A DNA stretch of 64,000 nt from Ignelater luminosus. Taxonomy: Eukaryota; Arthropoda; Insecta; Coleoptera; Elateridae. A model generated the notes under the pieces. That model did not search any database and was not told where the DNA came from. It saw nothing but the letters and a program-made list of their open reading frames with translations. The number at the start of each line of letters is the position of its first letter. Within the stretch, counting starts at the first letter, position 1. The stretch covers positions 19,011-83,010 of the forward strand of contig VTPC01005812.1 in assembly GCA_011009095.1 (NCBI GenBank). The letters are read 5' to 3'. Position numbers and translations under genes: made by a program. Of this stretch, positions 1 through 10,549 are shown piece by piece.

Positions 1-2160
1 AAAAAACACTCCGGAACGACTACCACGAAAATCCAAGAAAAAACTTCAACATCCTTCCCTTACTTACAATCCCACAGGACATACTTGAAAATAACTTAAC
101 AATCCCAAAAACTCGTACTTGGGGCTACCAGACAACTCAGCTGCACCTCTCCATTCCATGAAACAAAACTAAGCCTCCAAAGTCTAGGAATGTCCTAATC
201 AGTCGACACTTCACTCAATCACCCGTAGCTCGAAATGCATTACAACTTATTCCTTTTCATCTTCGATCATTGTTTTATAAATTCAACATCTAAGGCTAAA
301 GAAGGAAATAAATTTTTCTAAAAAGGCCTCCGGCTTCTTGGGAACTGGCTCATGACAATGATTAGCAACAACACAACCAATGGAGATTTTAACTAAATGA
401 GCCGAGATATGTTTTCTAATGAATCTTAGTTTAATGGCTTGTATTGCAGCTGGTGTTCAAAAGCCCAATCTTTGACAAAATTAAAACGAGTTCATGTGTC
501 TTTGCTGTTTTTACCGTTGTTTTGTGTTTGTCCAAGCACTTGTTGGACCACATCCCATCCAAAATTTTCTAAATGCCACGTGTATAGATAATAAACACTC
601 CGTTTAATACTAAAGAACTGATGGTCAATTCAGATTGTCAGTGCAAAATAGTCTTAGTATTTGAGACTGAATGAGCTGTTTTTATTCTTGTGGCAAATAG
701 GCTTCAAGCTTAACTCTCACGTGCATCGTGTAGGATTCATAGCAAACACATTATTTGCTTGTTAAGGCAGCCAAAGTCGGAATAAAAAAATAGTTTGAAG
801 ATCCTCTTGTTTATAATATCTTCTTTGAAGAAAAATCACTTTGTATGTTTAAGCAGGTAGATTCTGGAGCTTATAATACTGATCAACCTAACCACATATA
901 CTTCTTCAGCTAATATTATTTTATTATTATATGTCTCTGTTCCTTGTTCCTCGTGAACCATTTTATCCAACTCGATCAAGCTGCCAATTTCGGTTTTCCG
1001 CCTTGCCTGGAAGCCACCAGTCTATAATGGTGTTAGCGGCCGCTAAAATGGGATCCTTCATCTCCTGCTATCGATCTCTGATACCATTTAATTAATATTT
1101 AATGATGCTAAATTGAGAAATCATTAGTATTCTCATTTCGCTGCTTTTATTACCTTTTTGACAACTAAGACCGTTTTGACTTTTATTTCATGAGATCTAC
1201 TTTGAACTGTCCTTGTTTTGTAATAATATTGAATGATATTTAAAACTTAATCCGAAATTTAGTCAGCAAGAAAGAAAAGAGTTAAGAATGTTTCTTTTTC
1301 CTTGCATGCGTGTGTGTTTATTATAAGTTTAAGTCTACTGCAAATTTTGACTTCAGGATTTCTTTTCGTCGGTCGGAAAGTTCTTTCACAACTTTCTTAA
1401 AACCCTTTTGGTTGTCAGTTTTCTTACATTTCTATGTTTAATAATTTCTTTATTGCATTATATTTAATCTAAGTTTATTAATGTTTTTTCTTTGATTATG
1501 GTTGTAACCTCCTCACCTATGCTTAAGGCCACCTCTCTGTCTTAGTTGGGTAAAAGATTAAAGTATAGTGTTAGTACTGTGTAACGACTAACGAGTGGTT
1601 ACGATGTAATATTTTAGAGTTTACAAATTTATAGATACAGAAATATAAAAATGTAAGACAGGTCTATTTGACTTTTGTTCTTATAACCATTCAACTTGAA
1701 AATATTTAAGTGTTTTTAGTTGTTTGTATATCATTAACTAATTTCAGCAATGTGCATCCATTGATGGAATGAATCTTTTAAATTTTACACCAACCAACTC
1801 GAAGATAGTGAGATTTTTAAAAAGATTAAGTAAATGGCGAGCAAAATATTGCATTTCTTCAAACAATGGACAATTTTCTTTTTACAAATCAATTTGCCAA
1901 ATATAACAGAATAGGATTTTGGAAAACTTCTAAAAAATCTCCAGAAGTTCTGAGTCCTTTTATTTTATCTTTGTTGGCTTTATCTTATCTCGAAAAAAGT
2001 TTTCAAGAAAAAAACGGCCAAACAAATCAATCTTGACCTTAAGGGAGACCAATCTTGATAAAAAGATTTAGATCCCAAAACAGCATTTAATTTAGAGTTA
2101 AGGGCTATACAATTGGCCTAGCAATAGTCTTTTTGTTACAAATAATAACAAAACCAAAAT
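1..2160. other. gene-free flank of the PEBP cluster
   Basis: No gene is recognised. Plus-strand frame 3 is open from the window edge to about base 170 (57 codons, no start visible) and is less AT-rich than its surroundings; it could be the end of a retroelement ORF, but I cannot place it. On the minus strand, about 1080-950 reads as DWWLPGKAENRNWQLDRVG followed by a stop, which looks like the C-terminus of a retroelement ORF. Bases 1470-2160 resemble 5600-5930 (shared runs around 1505-1545 and 2100-2160), so this is the duplicated 3' flank of a PEBP unit. Confidence 0.4.
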
Positions 2161-2171
2161 ATTCAAAATGC

Positions 2172-2177
2172 TTTATT
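2172..2177 (-). promoter_or_regulatory. poly(A) signal of first PEBP gene
   Basis: AATAAA reads on the minus strand about 30 bases after the stop codon of the gene ending at 2209. The same hexamer is preserved at 935-940 of the 5-kb block (5935-5940) beside the deleted duplicate. Confidence 0.6.
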
Positions 2178-2208
2178 CTTTTCTACTAATTGCTAATATA
2201 CATAGTTT

Positions 2209-2760
2209 TTATTTTCCTGGAAACATCGCTTTTCGAAGACATTCCGGTACAGATTCATCATATTCAGCTTGGAAAAAGTTACCAGCAATAGGATCGCCCA
2301 AACCATACTTTCTAGCAAACCTCTTAGTTGAGAAATTAATTCTATTGGTGACATCTGTGTTACTTTTATAGGGTTCATTAAAATCCAATCTGTTCGGTTG
2401 TTGATACACCAAAAACACAAAACGATGGAAACCGGTAAAATTAACTGGACACGGAGGAATGTATTCAGTTAAGGTTTCACCATCTTTCACTCTTGATCCT
2501 GGAATATTTACCACCAACCATGCTTGCCATTCTTTTTGTATCGGATTCTTTCGTCTTGGTGCATCTGGATCGATCATAATTAAGGTGTAGTATTCATCTG
2601 GATCTGCTTCATAGGAAATGTGGGGTTCGTCTTTCATATGTCTTGGAGGCAATTCGTTGCCTAAATCGACTACTCTGTTATTTTCTTTGAACATGACTTC
2701 TACGATTTCAGACGGAGGTGTGTCTATCAGATCTGGGACAACTTTCTCACGTTCAAATGC
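2209..2760 (-). CDS. PEBP, divergent class A copy (body exon)
   Basis: This is a phosphatidylethanolamine-binding protein family member; these small beta-fold proteins bind phospholipids or small hydrophobic ligands and insect forms are often secreted. The exon starts after a TTTCAAG acceptor and gives 183 residues in phase 0, beginning AFEREKVVPDLIDTPP. Family marks are YYTLIMIDPDAP (ligand-pocket loop), WLVVNIPG, TGFHRFVFLVYQQP and DPIAGNFFQAEYDESVP. Two deviations stand out: the residue matching pocket histidine 86 of human PEBP1 is alanine (EWQAWLVVN), and the usual GSGPPKDTG loop reads PPCPVNFTG. The exon is open and has a poly(A) signal. No in-frame first exon is adjacent: a donor-bearing sequence at 2886-2935 has a stop in the needed frame. 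It may be a functionally shifted paralog or a gene losing function. Confidence 0.88.
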   Translation of the reverse strand, partial: AFEREKVVPDLIDTPPSEIVEVMFKENNRVVDLGNELPPRHMKDEPHISYEADPDEYYTLIMIDPDAPRRKNPIQKEWQAWLVVNIPGSRVKDGETLTEYIPPCPVNFTGFHRFVFLVYQQPNRLDFNEPYKSNTDVTNRINFSTKRFARKYGLGDPIAGNFFQAEYDESVPECLRKAMFPGK

Positions 2761-2879
2761 CTTGAAAGTATAAACTTCACTTAATATACTAGTTCTAAAA
2801 ATATCAAAAGTGCTTTATGAACAGTATGTATGTACGTAACTGAATAATTAGAAAAACACCAACAGTCTTTGTTTATTTG

Positions 2880-2945
2880 TTGGTATACTTACTAATTATG
2901 CGGTGCATTATTCTGTGTAGTAAGACAGAATTAAATCAATAAGCA
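2880..2945 (-). other. conserved donor-bearing block upstream of class A PEBP
   Basis: On the minus strand a short ATG-containing block ends in a strong donor, GTAAGTATACC, about 125 bases before the body exon. Related blocks occur at 4175-4225, 6280-6335 and 10745-10825. In the 10.75-kb copy the block reads as a 12-codon phase-0 ORF (MNLKHQLRTALL). Here and at 4.2 and 6.3 kb it is shortened and carries a TAA just before the donor in that frame. It is probably an ancestral first exon that now may be untranslated. Confidence 0.45.
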
Positions 2946-3044
2946 AATGAAAATTCAAAGTAAAAATATTTTTTCTTAGACTAAATATCTATAATACAAT
3001 AACTAGAAAATTGAGACATCGATTTTACATATCAGAAAGAAAAT

Positions 3045-3587
3045 TTAATCTTTGAGTTGTTTATGTAATGCTGGTACAGAATCATCAAATTGAGCTCGAT
3101 AAAAATTACCAGCAATAGGATTACCCAATTTATATTTTTCAGCAAACTTCTTAATCAAAAAACTTGGCCTGCCAGTAAAATGAGTAATCGTTTGTCTTGG
3201 TTCATCAACCTCAATCTTTCCTGGCTGTTTATACAACAAGAACACATAACGATGCAAGCCGGTATCCTTTGGTGGACCAGAACCGACGTACGCGCTGATA
3301 GTTTCTCCTTTATCAATGTCATCTTTTGGTATATTCACAACAAGCCAGTGCAGAAATGCCCGTTCTATGGGATTTTCACGACTGGGCGCATCTGGATCGA
3401 CCATTGCTAAAGTGTAATATGCGTCTTCTTCATGATCAAAGTGGATCTTGGGAATTTCGCGGACATCCTTTGGTGCTATCTCATTTCCCAAAGAAGGCTC
3501 CTTCTTGGTGGTTTCGTATTTGACCTCCAGTTTTTCATGTGGTGCTGTATCTATTAGATCGGAAACGATCTCATTTGATTTGAATGC
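3045..3587 (-). CDS. PEBP, class B copy 1 (body exon)
   Basis: This is a PEBP family protein exon encoding 180 residues from a phase-0 acceptor (TTTTTAAG before GCATTC) to a TAA stop. It begins AFKSNEIVSDLIDTAP, the normal N-terminal region of insect PEBPs (VVPDVIDVAP-like). The pocket is intact: MVDPDAPSR, LHWLVVNIP with the histidine kept, and GSGPPKDTGLHRYVFLLYKQP. It ends NPIAGNFYRAQFDDSVPALHKQLKD. The first methionine in the exon (MGNEIAP) would drop 33 conserved residues, so I prefer a spliced leader over that start. The leader exon is not seen locally; a candidate signal-peptide exon lies at 27927-27995. A palindrome 33 bases before the acceptor is shared with the other class B copies. 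Confidence 0.92.
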   Translation of the reverse strand, partial: AFKSNEIVSDLIDTAPHEKLEVKYETTKKEPSLGNEIAPKDVREIPKIHFDHEEDAYYTLAMVDPDAPSRENPIERAFLHWLVVNIPKDDIDKGETISAYVGSGPPKDTGLHRYVFLLYKQPGKIEVDEPRQTITHFTGRPSFLIKKFAEKYKLGNPIAGNFYRAQFDDSVPALHKQLKD

Positions 3588-4110
3588 CTTAAAAATAAAA
3601 TTGATTTTTATTATAATTACCCTATTTTCGTATAGGATTGAACAAGTTGAAGTAACATTTGTATTTGGTGAGAGTGAAAGTGAAAAGATGATTGATGGAA
3701 ACGTGTTGTGTAACTTTGAAGCGTGTTGACAGATTAAATATATTGCTGCGGCTCAATTAGAGAATATTAATAATTATCTAAGTGTAAACAGTTTTTTAAG
3801 AACGGTAAATGTTAAGAAAATAAAGTGCCATAGTGCAAATTCTAAAAAGACTAATCAAAAAAGAATGTGGGGTATAAATAATAATTGATGGTGATTTGAA
3901 TTACCCGCGTTAATCTTTCAGTTATTTTTGCAGCTCAGAGTTGGTGTTGTTACTAGTTGTCACTTAACCAGCCAATGGCGTACGTGTTGTCATGACAATG
4001 TCAAATAAATCTACGTCCAGTGGCACCAATTTGAAAAATAATTTTGTTTTGCGGGGAATTCAAACTGTTATGAATCTTTATCGTTCGGTATAAACTATTT
4101 TTTAAATTCT
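3588..4110. other. upstream region of class B copy 1
   Basis: It contains two elements shared by class B copies: the palindrome CCCTA..TAGG at 3620-3637 and a motif close to ATATATTGCTGTGGCTCAA at 3740-3756. Nothing else is recognised. No local signal-peptide exon with a donor was found on the minus strand. Confidence 0.4.
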
Positions 4111-4265
4111 AAAGGTGCTTGATAGGTAACGTGTAGTTAAATACAATTAATAAAATATTGACAGTCATGCTCTGTTGCTATACTTACTAATTATGCAGCG
4201 CTTAACATTAATTTATTCTGTGCAATAAAACAGAATTACGACAAAAAGAAAATAAGATAATTACT
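4110..4265 (-). pseudogene. remnant of class A PEBP unit (5' part only)
   Basis: It resembles 2810-2960 upstream of the first PEBP, including the donor block (TATACTTACTAATTATGC on the plus strand at about 4177) and the AAACAGAATTA run after it. The class A body exon that should follow on the minus strand is absent, so only the 5' segment of a class A gene survives between class B copies 1 and 2. Confidence 0.55.
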
Positions 4266-4385
4266 TATGTCTTTGTTCTTATTTTTTAAAGCTACATACA
4301 TAATACATTAGGAATCTACTTAATCCAATATTCTAGGAAAGTCTACTCATTATTTAATCACAATCTTAAGTTTCAAGAAGAAAAA

Positions 4386-4925
4386 TCAATTTTGAAATTG
4401 CTTATGTAATTCTAGTACAGAATCATCATACCGAGCTTGATAAAAGTTACCAGCGATAGGGTCGCCCAATTTGTATTTTTTAGCAAACTCCTTAATGGAG
4501 AAACTTAATCTGCCTGTGAGCTGAGTATTCGTTTGTCTGGGTTCATCAACTTCAATCTTTCCTGGTTGTTTATACACCAAAAACACGTAACGATGTAAGC
4601 CAGTATCCTCCCGTGGACCGGCGCCAATATATTCGCTGATAGTCTCTCCTCTATCAATGCCACCTTTCGGTATATTCACAATAAGCCAGTGCAAAACCGA
4701 CATTTCGGAATTTTCACGACTGGGCACATCTGGATCGACCATCACTAAAGCGTAGTATGTGTTTTCTTCGAAGTCAAACACAATTTCAGGAGGTTGGCGA
4801 ACATCCTTTGGAGCTAATTCATTTCCCAAACAAGGTGTCTTTTTACTGGTTTTGTATTCTACCTTTAATGTTTCATGTGGGGCTTTAACTATTACGTCGG
4901 AAACGATCTCATTTGATTTGAATGC
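4386..4925 (-). CDS. PEBP, class B copy 2 (body exon)
   Basis: This PEBP exon of 179 residues starts in phase 0 at GCATTC after TTTTAAG and ends at TGA within the LHKQFQN tail. The N-terminus AFKSNEIVSDVIVKAP matches the other class B copies. It has pocket segments MVDPDVPSR (usual DPDAPSR has changed Ala to Val), LHWLIVNIP, GAGPREDTGLHRYVFLVYKQP (usual GSGPPKDTG altered at three positions), and DPIAGNFYQARYDDSVLELHKQ. It is one residue shorter than its neighbours in the SRENS loop. The aspartate and both histidines expected in the ligand site remain. The leader exon is not found nearby. The shared intronic palindrome is at 4958-4974. Confidence 0.9.
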   Translation of the reverse strand, partial: AFKSNEIVSDVIVKAPHETLKVEYKTSKKTPCLGNELAPKDVRQPPEIVFDFEENTYYALVMVDPDVPSRENSEMSVLHWLIVNIPKGGIDRGETISEYIGAGPREDTGLHRYVFLVYKQPGKIEVDEPRQTNTQLTGRLSFSIKEFAKKYKLGDPIAGNFYQARYDDSVLELHKQFQN

Positions 4926-5930
4926 CTTAAAAGTGAAACCGAGTTGTATTATGTTGCCCTATCTACATGTAGGGTTTAGAAAGTTGTGAAAAATGATGAG
5001 AGTGAATGTGAAAAGTGATTAATGATGCCTTGTGGGTGAATAAAATAAAAATATATCGCTGTGGCTCAACTTGAATTATTTAACATTTTTCTGTTTTTCA
5101 AAATGAATCTGTAATGCATGGAGCGTAACTATCGAGGAGTCGGTAGAGGTTCAAGTATTTCTGAGAATCAGAAACCTAAAAAGTTTCTAAGGGTTTGAAT
5201 ACCCTTACAAGACTTTGCATCTTTGTTATGATGGTTGCCTAATTTTATGTTTTTAATGAATTAACAAGTTTAATTAGTTGTAAATAAACCTACAACTTTA
5301 AACTTCAAAAAGACTTTTTGTCACAATAAAATCAATTAGAGAAAAAATGTGGAAAAAATTGGTACAAAATTAACTAAATTGCTAAATGCAGGACAATGAC
5401 ATTTGAAATTGACAAATGACAAAAGACAAACACGTATTAGTTGTTAAAATAAATCAACAAGACAGATTAGACAAAATTAGATTCCATAGCCAACTGGACT
5501 CAGAAGCATTTATGACCACTTTGTAGTATCAATCACTTAAGTATCACAGACTTGAATAATTTAAAGTTTGCTTCAATTTAAATTTTGATTTTATCTCTTG
5601 CTTTATTTTTAATATACTTTGTGTTTCTCTGTTGTAGCAGTAACCTCTTCGCCTGCGCTCAAGGCCGCCTCTGAGTTTTAGCTAGGTATGACCATAAGAG
5701 TAAGTATAGTGTAACGCTTGATTACCTCGCAATCTTTTTTTTAAAAAAAACGGTCAAACAGATCAATCTTGATCTTATATCCCAAATTCCAACCTATAAT
5801 CAGAAGCTGAAGAAATAATATGAAATTAGAATACTCGTAGAAAAAGGCATTTAATTTCGAGTTAAGGCTGTATAATTGGCCTAGCAATAGTCTTTTTGTT
5901 ACAAATAATAACAAAGTCAAAATATTCAAA
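4926..5930. other. duplicated PEBP-unit flank
   Basis: No gene is seen. The class B upstream motifs lie at 4958-4974 (palindrome) and 5051-5069 (ATATATCGCTGTGGCTCAA). From about 5600 to 5930 the sequence parallels 1500-2160, for example in the stretch with GGCCTAGCAATAGTC (5878 and 2117) and the run with AAGGCCGCCTC / AAGGCCACCTC. This marks the boundary of a tandem segmental duplication. Confidence 0.55.
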
Positions 5931-5934
5931 ATGC

Positions 5935-6340
5935 TTTATTCTTTTCTACTAACTGCTAATATACAATGTTTTTTTTTCTGAAAACACAATTTTTCAACAT
6001 TCCGGTATGTAATAATCATCATATTCAGTTTGAAAGAAGTTACCAGGGATAGGATTGCCCACACTATGCTTTCTAGCAATGAATAGGGCTTCTGCGATTT
6101 CAGGTGGAGGTGTTACTATCCAATCTGGGGCAAACGTCTCACGTTCAAATGCCTTGAAAGTATAAACTGCGCTTAATATACCAGTTCTAGAAATACTAAA
6201 AGTGCTTTATGAATAGCGTGTAGATACATACGCAGCTGAATGATTAGAAAAGCACCAACAGTCTTTGTTTGTTTGTTGGTGTACTTACTAATTATGCGGT
6301 GCATTATTCTGTGTAGTAAGACAGAATTGAAACAATAAGC
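5935..6340 (-). pseudogene. class A PEBP pseudogene with internal deletion
   Basis: This is a near copy of the 2160-2945 block. The poly(A) signal, the C-terminal coding end (with YYDDYYIPEC-like remains) and the exon start with GCATTTGAACG are present, but the central ~400 coding bases are gone: sequence matching 2300 is joined directly to sequence matching 2695. The frame is broken and the catalytic-pocket segments are missing. The 5' donor block is preserved at 6280-6335, ending GTAAGT as in the parent. It is a clear non-functional duplicate. Confidence 0.85.
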
Positions 6341-6379
6341 AAATGAAAATTTAAAGTAAAAATATTTTTTTCTCGAACT

Positions 6380-6545
6380 AAGCGTAGTATGTGATTTCTT
6401 CGATATCAAAAACAATTCCATTTCCTGAAGAAGGTATCTTTTTACTGGTTTGTATTCTATTTTTAGTGTTTCATGTAGGGCTTTAACTATTACGTAAAAA
6501 AACGATCTCATTTGATTTGAGTGCCGTAAAGGCAAAATTAACTTG
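6380..6545 (-). pseudogene. class B PEBP pseudogene, 5' fragment
   Basis: This fragment matches the 5' part of class B copy 2 (around 4755-4925): the stretch with GTTTCATGTAGGGCTTTAAC and CGATCTCATTTGATTTGA is almost identical. It is broken by frameshifts and lacks everything downstream of the first third of the exon. The acceptor is also destroyed (ACG in place of AAG at 6525-6527). The upstream palindrome at 6556-6572 has lost one arm. With the class A pseudogene beside it, it forms one dead A+B unit. Confidence 0.85.
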
Positions 6546-6549
6546 CATT

Positions 6550-6750
6550 AGATTGCCCTATTTACACATAAGCCATTCCACAAAAGATGGAACGGTCATG
6601 AAACATCAAGTTTTTGTAAATGCTTGAACTTTCTTTATATGCTTACTAATCAAAACAAGAGACGTGCATTTCTTTGTTTGCATCAATTGTCATTATTTCT
6701 TATTTTATTCTGCATCTAAGATTTCGAAAATTTGTGCATCCCTTAGTATA
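6550..6750. other. spacer without recognised features
   Basis: AT-rich spacer between the dead PEBP unit and the collagen-like repeat. The words AAGCCATTCCAC at about 6570 recur as GAGCCATTCCAC at about 63030, just before another copy of the same repeat family. Confidence 0.3.
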
Positions 6751-6752
6751 AA

Positions 6753-7420
6753 AAACAGAGTCCTGTATGGGCAGAAATTTCAATGTCCAGCCTGGTAACT
6801 TTTTGATCGGCCCAATAGGGGCGGAACAACCGACCAGCTCGATCGGCCAGAACGGTTTAAAAGACCCTAACAGTCCGAGAGATTCGTATCACCTGACAGG
6901 CCCGAAAGGTCCGACAAAACCAAAAGAACCAAACGACCCGATATACCGGAAGAACAGAGAAGTCCAAACGGCCTTACAGGCCCAAACTGCCCAACAGTCC
7001 CGTATGGCCCGACAGACCCATTTAAGCTGACAGGCCCTAGAGATCCAAAAGGGCCCGATAGACCCAAGAGATCCGAAGGGCCAAAAAGTCCAAAAGACCC
7101 GACAAGCCCAAAGGGCCAAGGAGTTTAAAAGGTCCGACGCCGACGGCGAGAAACCCAAAGGGCAGAAAAGCTAAAAACACTCGACGGCCTGCGAGATCTA
7201 AACGGCCCTATAGACCCGAGAGACCCGAAAGTTTAAGAAGTCCAATAGGCCCGACGGCCTGACAGAATCTGAGAAATTCAAATACCCGACAGACCCAAAC
7301 GGCCCAATTGACCGGACGAGATCTGAAAAACCCCATAAATCTTTAAACTGAGGCCCGACCTGATCCGAACTCGAGCTTCAACTAGAAAATCCGGTCCGTA
7401 TAGGCCTCTGCTACCTGTAT
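6753..7420. repeat. GC-rich collagen-like minisatellite, copy 1
   Basis: Degenerate short units of the type GACAGGCCCGAAAGGTCC repeat for about 600 bases. Reading them gives GP-rich, collagen-like peptide in some frames (GPKGPTKPKEP on plus, SGPFGSLGPVS on minus), but all frames are soon broken, so this is not a gene. The head contains GTCCTGTATGGGCAGAAATT and the tail TATAGGCCTCTGCTACC. Both head and tail recur with the copies at 13655 and 63045, so this is a dispersed family, not a local expansion. Confidence 0.75.
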
Positions 7421-7499
7421 TCTTAGGAGTATCGGCATGGCGAGGCGTAATAGCACACAGATGACTGTCCAAGACTAACAAAAGATTAATACGTGTATT

Positions 7500-9690
7500 A
7501 CGACAATCTCACAATAGATGAAATTTCCCAATAAGAAGAAAGTATACTAACAGGAGATATGAACGTAAGAGTGGGCTCTAAAGTGGACGACCAAGTAGTG
7601 TGCCAGTTTGGAGAAAACAACATTAACATTTCTGGGGAATTACTAATAGAATATTGTACCCAACACTCCTTGAAAATTCTAAGCGGTTTCTTTAAATACA
7701 AACTTATCTATCGGTACACCTGGGAAAGACCGTCCCTCGTACAGAAATCATCGACTAGTTTATCACCAAACAAAAAATCAAATTTAAATGGTAAGACTGT
7801 AGAATTAAAAGAGGACCCAATTGTAGGTCAGACCACTATTTAATAGAAGCCAAATTAATATGTCCATTTACACTTAGGAGACAAAAACCTACACCAAATT
7901 ATAATAATAACGAGAATGCAACACAAGAACTAAACTACAAGCTATACTTACTACAAGATCATGTATCAAAACCGTTTTCAAAGTGAGCTGTCTAAAACAG
8001 AAATCAATGAGGACGTAGAAATAAAATATGCAAACATAAAAGAGTCCCTGCGTTTAGCAGCACAGCAAGCACTGAGGCTTATGCTCTCAATAAAACACAA
8101 ATGAAATCCAAGCACTAATAACCAAAAACAACAAGTTATACAATAATTGGTTAGCACTAAAAAGTAATAAAAGCCTAACACAATATAAAGATAAAAATAG
8201 AGAACTAAGAAGGGAGATCAAAAGAGCTACAAATCATTTTAGGGAACAAAAGTGTAGTCAAATGAAAGGTCTGATCGGGGGAGCTCGATCAACATCCGAC
8301 AACCACATAGTAGCGGTGGATAAAAAAGATCGAACTAATCAAATATGTAGATCGTCCAATCATACAGAGACTTACTAACCTAATTAACAACTGCTATAAA
8401 TTGATCAGAACACCCCGAGAATGAAAGGTGGCATCCATAGTATCCATTTTTTAAAAGAGGAATAGAAAGAATCCTGGGTGCTATAGAGGTCTTAGCGTGA
8501 CCTATAGCGTTGATCCCCTGCATAGCAAAATCTTGCAAAATAAACTCAGCAATGAAATGGCGGAAAAAATCAGTGGCGAGTTGGTCATGTTCAGACAACC
8601 TATTTATAAGTCAGCAACTAGCGGAAAAACAAATATCAATTGGAGAAGAAGTTCATTTACCCTTCATTGATTTAGAAAAGGCGTAGTATTCTACATCGCG
8701 CCAGAAACTTTGAGAGGCACTTAACACACTGCATATTGATAAACGGACGCTGGCAACAATCCAAGAACTATATGAAAACAATGCATCCATCAACAACATG
8801 AGAAGGACTGTCTCTAAACCTATCGATACCACCAAGGGATTGAGACAGGGGGGTAGTCTGTCCCCATTACTGTTCAACCTGTATGTCGAAGTTGCATTGA
8901 GCAAATAAAAGAGAAACTGTGAAAGTATGGGAATACCAATATCAGAAGACCGACTATACAAGTTAAACTTTGCCAATGATCAGGTTGTCATTGCTTAAGA
9001 CTCCTTTGTCTTAGAGTTTATGATCAGAAGGTTATACAATGAATAAAAAAAATGGAGTTTGCAAGTTAGCTTGAAGAAAACAGACTACCTGGTCATTAAT
9101 AGCGACACAAGTTTTGAAATGTTAATCGATGACAACTTAGCTGTCAAGCAGGTGAACGAATTTAAATATTTTGGTGCTTTGATCGACAGGATGGCTTTGG
9201 GGAAAGGGAGATTAAACACAAGAAGACAGAAAAATTATAGGATGCTTTAACCCTATCTGGTGGGATAAAGCCATCACAAACCAAACAAAGAAGCGTATAG
9301 GTAAGATAATTGTGGAGTCAGTTGTCCTGTATGGATCTGAATTATGGACAATAAACGCAGACATGAAACGCCGATTGAATGATATTGAAATGAACTACAT
9401 ACTTGAGACGTAGTGCGAGAATATCAAGACATCAACATATAAGAAATGAAAATATATGGAATCGGATGAAAGCAAACGAAACAATGTCGGATCGAATCGG
9501 AAACAGAAATCTGAAATGGTTTGGACATCTTTTGAGGATGCAAAAAAACGAATGGCCGAAGAGGATGTTTGAGTTGGTACCCCCTGGCAAGAAAAAACGT
9601 AAAAGACCGAGACGACCATGGAACGAAGGGGTTAGACAAGCTGTGGAAAGAAGACATGGCCCTCAGAAAATTGTTTGACTCTGCTCAGAA
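7500..9690 (+). mobile_element. degenerate LINE (endonuclease-reverse transcriptase)
   Basis: This is a non-LTR retrotransposon remnant. At 7556-7730 the endonuclease domain reads GDMNVRVGSKVDDQ, then IEYCTQHSLKILSGFF and YRYTWERPS, a signature of insect APE endonucleases. Reverse transcriptase sequence follows in shifting frames: LINNCYKLIRTPRE near 8380, ETLRG near 8705, a GLRQGGSLSPLLFNLY-like stretch near 8835, FANDQVVIA near 8970 (catalytic YADD changed to FAND) and EFKYFGALIDRM near 9150. The C-terminal RRSARISRHQHIRN...RNLKWFGHLLRM and RPRRPWNEGVRQAVERR at 9400-9675 is the usual tail. Many stops and frameshifts make it inactive. Confidence 0.9.
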
Positions 9691-9849
9691 CAACATTGCT
9701 ATATAAGTTTTGAGTTTTATTTCTGATAACTAGCGTATAGCTAAATGTGACTTTTTGTTTAAGTGCAAACTCAAATGAAATACGATAATAGGGAAAGTTG
9801 ATTACCAAAAATGGATTAAAAGCGTTTGTAAAATATTCACAAGAATTTG

Positions 9850-10290
9850 TGGCCGTCATCTAACCAGGTTTACAGGCTCTAATTATAGGATGCTTTTTTA
9901 ATATAGGATGATGGAAGTCTTTGGTATTTGCACTGACCGTAACAAGACTGATTATATTTTCTTTATCTGAGTTAACCGATTTTCTGCATACATCTTTACC
10001 CTCTTCAGCGATGACTACAACATGTGTTGGATTTAGGAAGAATGCCGTTTGGTCCATATTCCAACAGCGTAGTGGATCTTTTAATACTTCTACATTTTCA
10101 CCAAGAAGGCCTAATGTTTCCTTAGACCACCTTATTTTGTATTGTGTGACACTAGGCTTAGCGCTATTTACATACACGCAAACATTACATTTTTGTGATA
10201 CTTATTTAGCACTTGGGGATATGACCAGAGACGGTGCTTTGATCCTATATCAATTTATGTTGGAAATCAAGAAATTGGTGTAACAGTAAC
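9850..10290 (-). mobile_element. pogo/Jerky-like DDE transposase fragment
   Basis: On the minus strand a 105-codon ORF (9860-10177) reads WSKETLGLLGENVEVLKDP, then CWNMDQTAFFLNP, then ENIISLVTVSANTKDFHHP. The NMDQTAFFLNP element carries the first catalytic aspartate of the DDE_1 (CENP-B/Jerky/Tigger) endonuclease. Homology continues upstream to about 10290 with stops. No helix-turn-helix domain, TIRs or remaining catalytic residues are visible, so it is a fragment. Confidence 0.75.
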
Positions 10291-10545
10291 TTTGAGTATG
10301 TCTTGAAGGTGCGTATTATTATTTACGAACCTTAGTCTCCTGCAACCTCAGCAAAAAGCTACATACTTTTTGGTATTTGCCGTGAGTAAACTATGAATGC
10401 CGATAATATTGTTAGAATTTAAGATCATTGTTGTTTTCTGATGGATTTTTCTTTCACCTATTTTTGCCAGAATTATAAACGAAAAAAACACAGGTCTTAT
10501 TTTAGGTTATTAAAAATCGTATTTTAGGTCTTTAGTTTTTGCTTT
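10291..10545. other. spacer, nothing recognised
   Basis: AT-rich sequence between the pogo-like fragment and the next PEBP remnant. No coding or repeat structure is seen. Confidence 0.3.
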
Positions 10546-10549
10546 GGGT

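Noticed and set aside
3090..3523. Plus-strand ORFs opposite class B PEBP copy 1
   Set aside because: They are antisense shadows of the conserved PEBP reading frame; the same applies to plus ORFs at 4759-4989 and 11147-11377.
3601..3637. Very short intron in class B PEBP copy 1 using ATG at about 3650
   Set aside because: The implied intron would be only about 33 bases, the frame would not match the body exon, and the donor is absent in the other class B copies.
5630..5720. Possible tRNA or small structured RNA in the duplicated flank
   Set aside because: No A and B box or cloverleaf could be drawn; similarity to 1500-1600 is explained by segmental duplication.
6767..7158. Overlapping ORFs on both strands in the collagen-like repeat
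   Set aside because: Low-complexity repeat gives open frames on both strands; no start context, homology or frame conservation.
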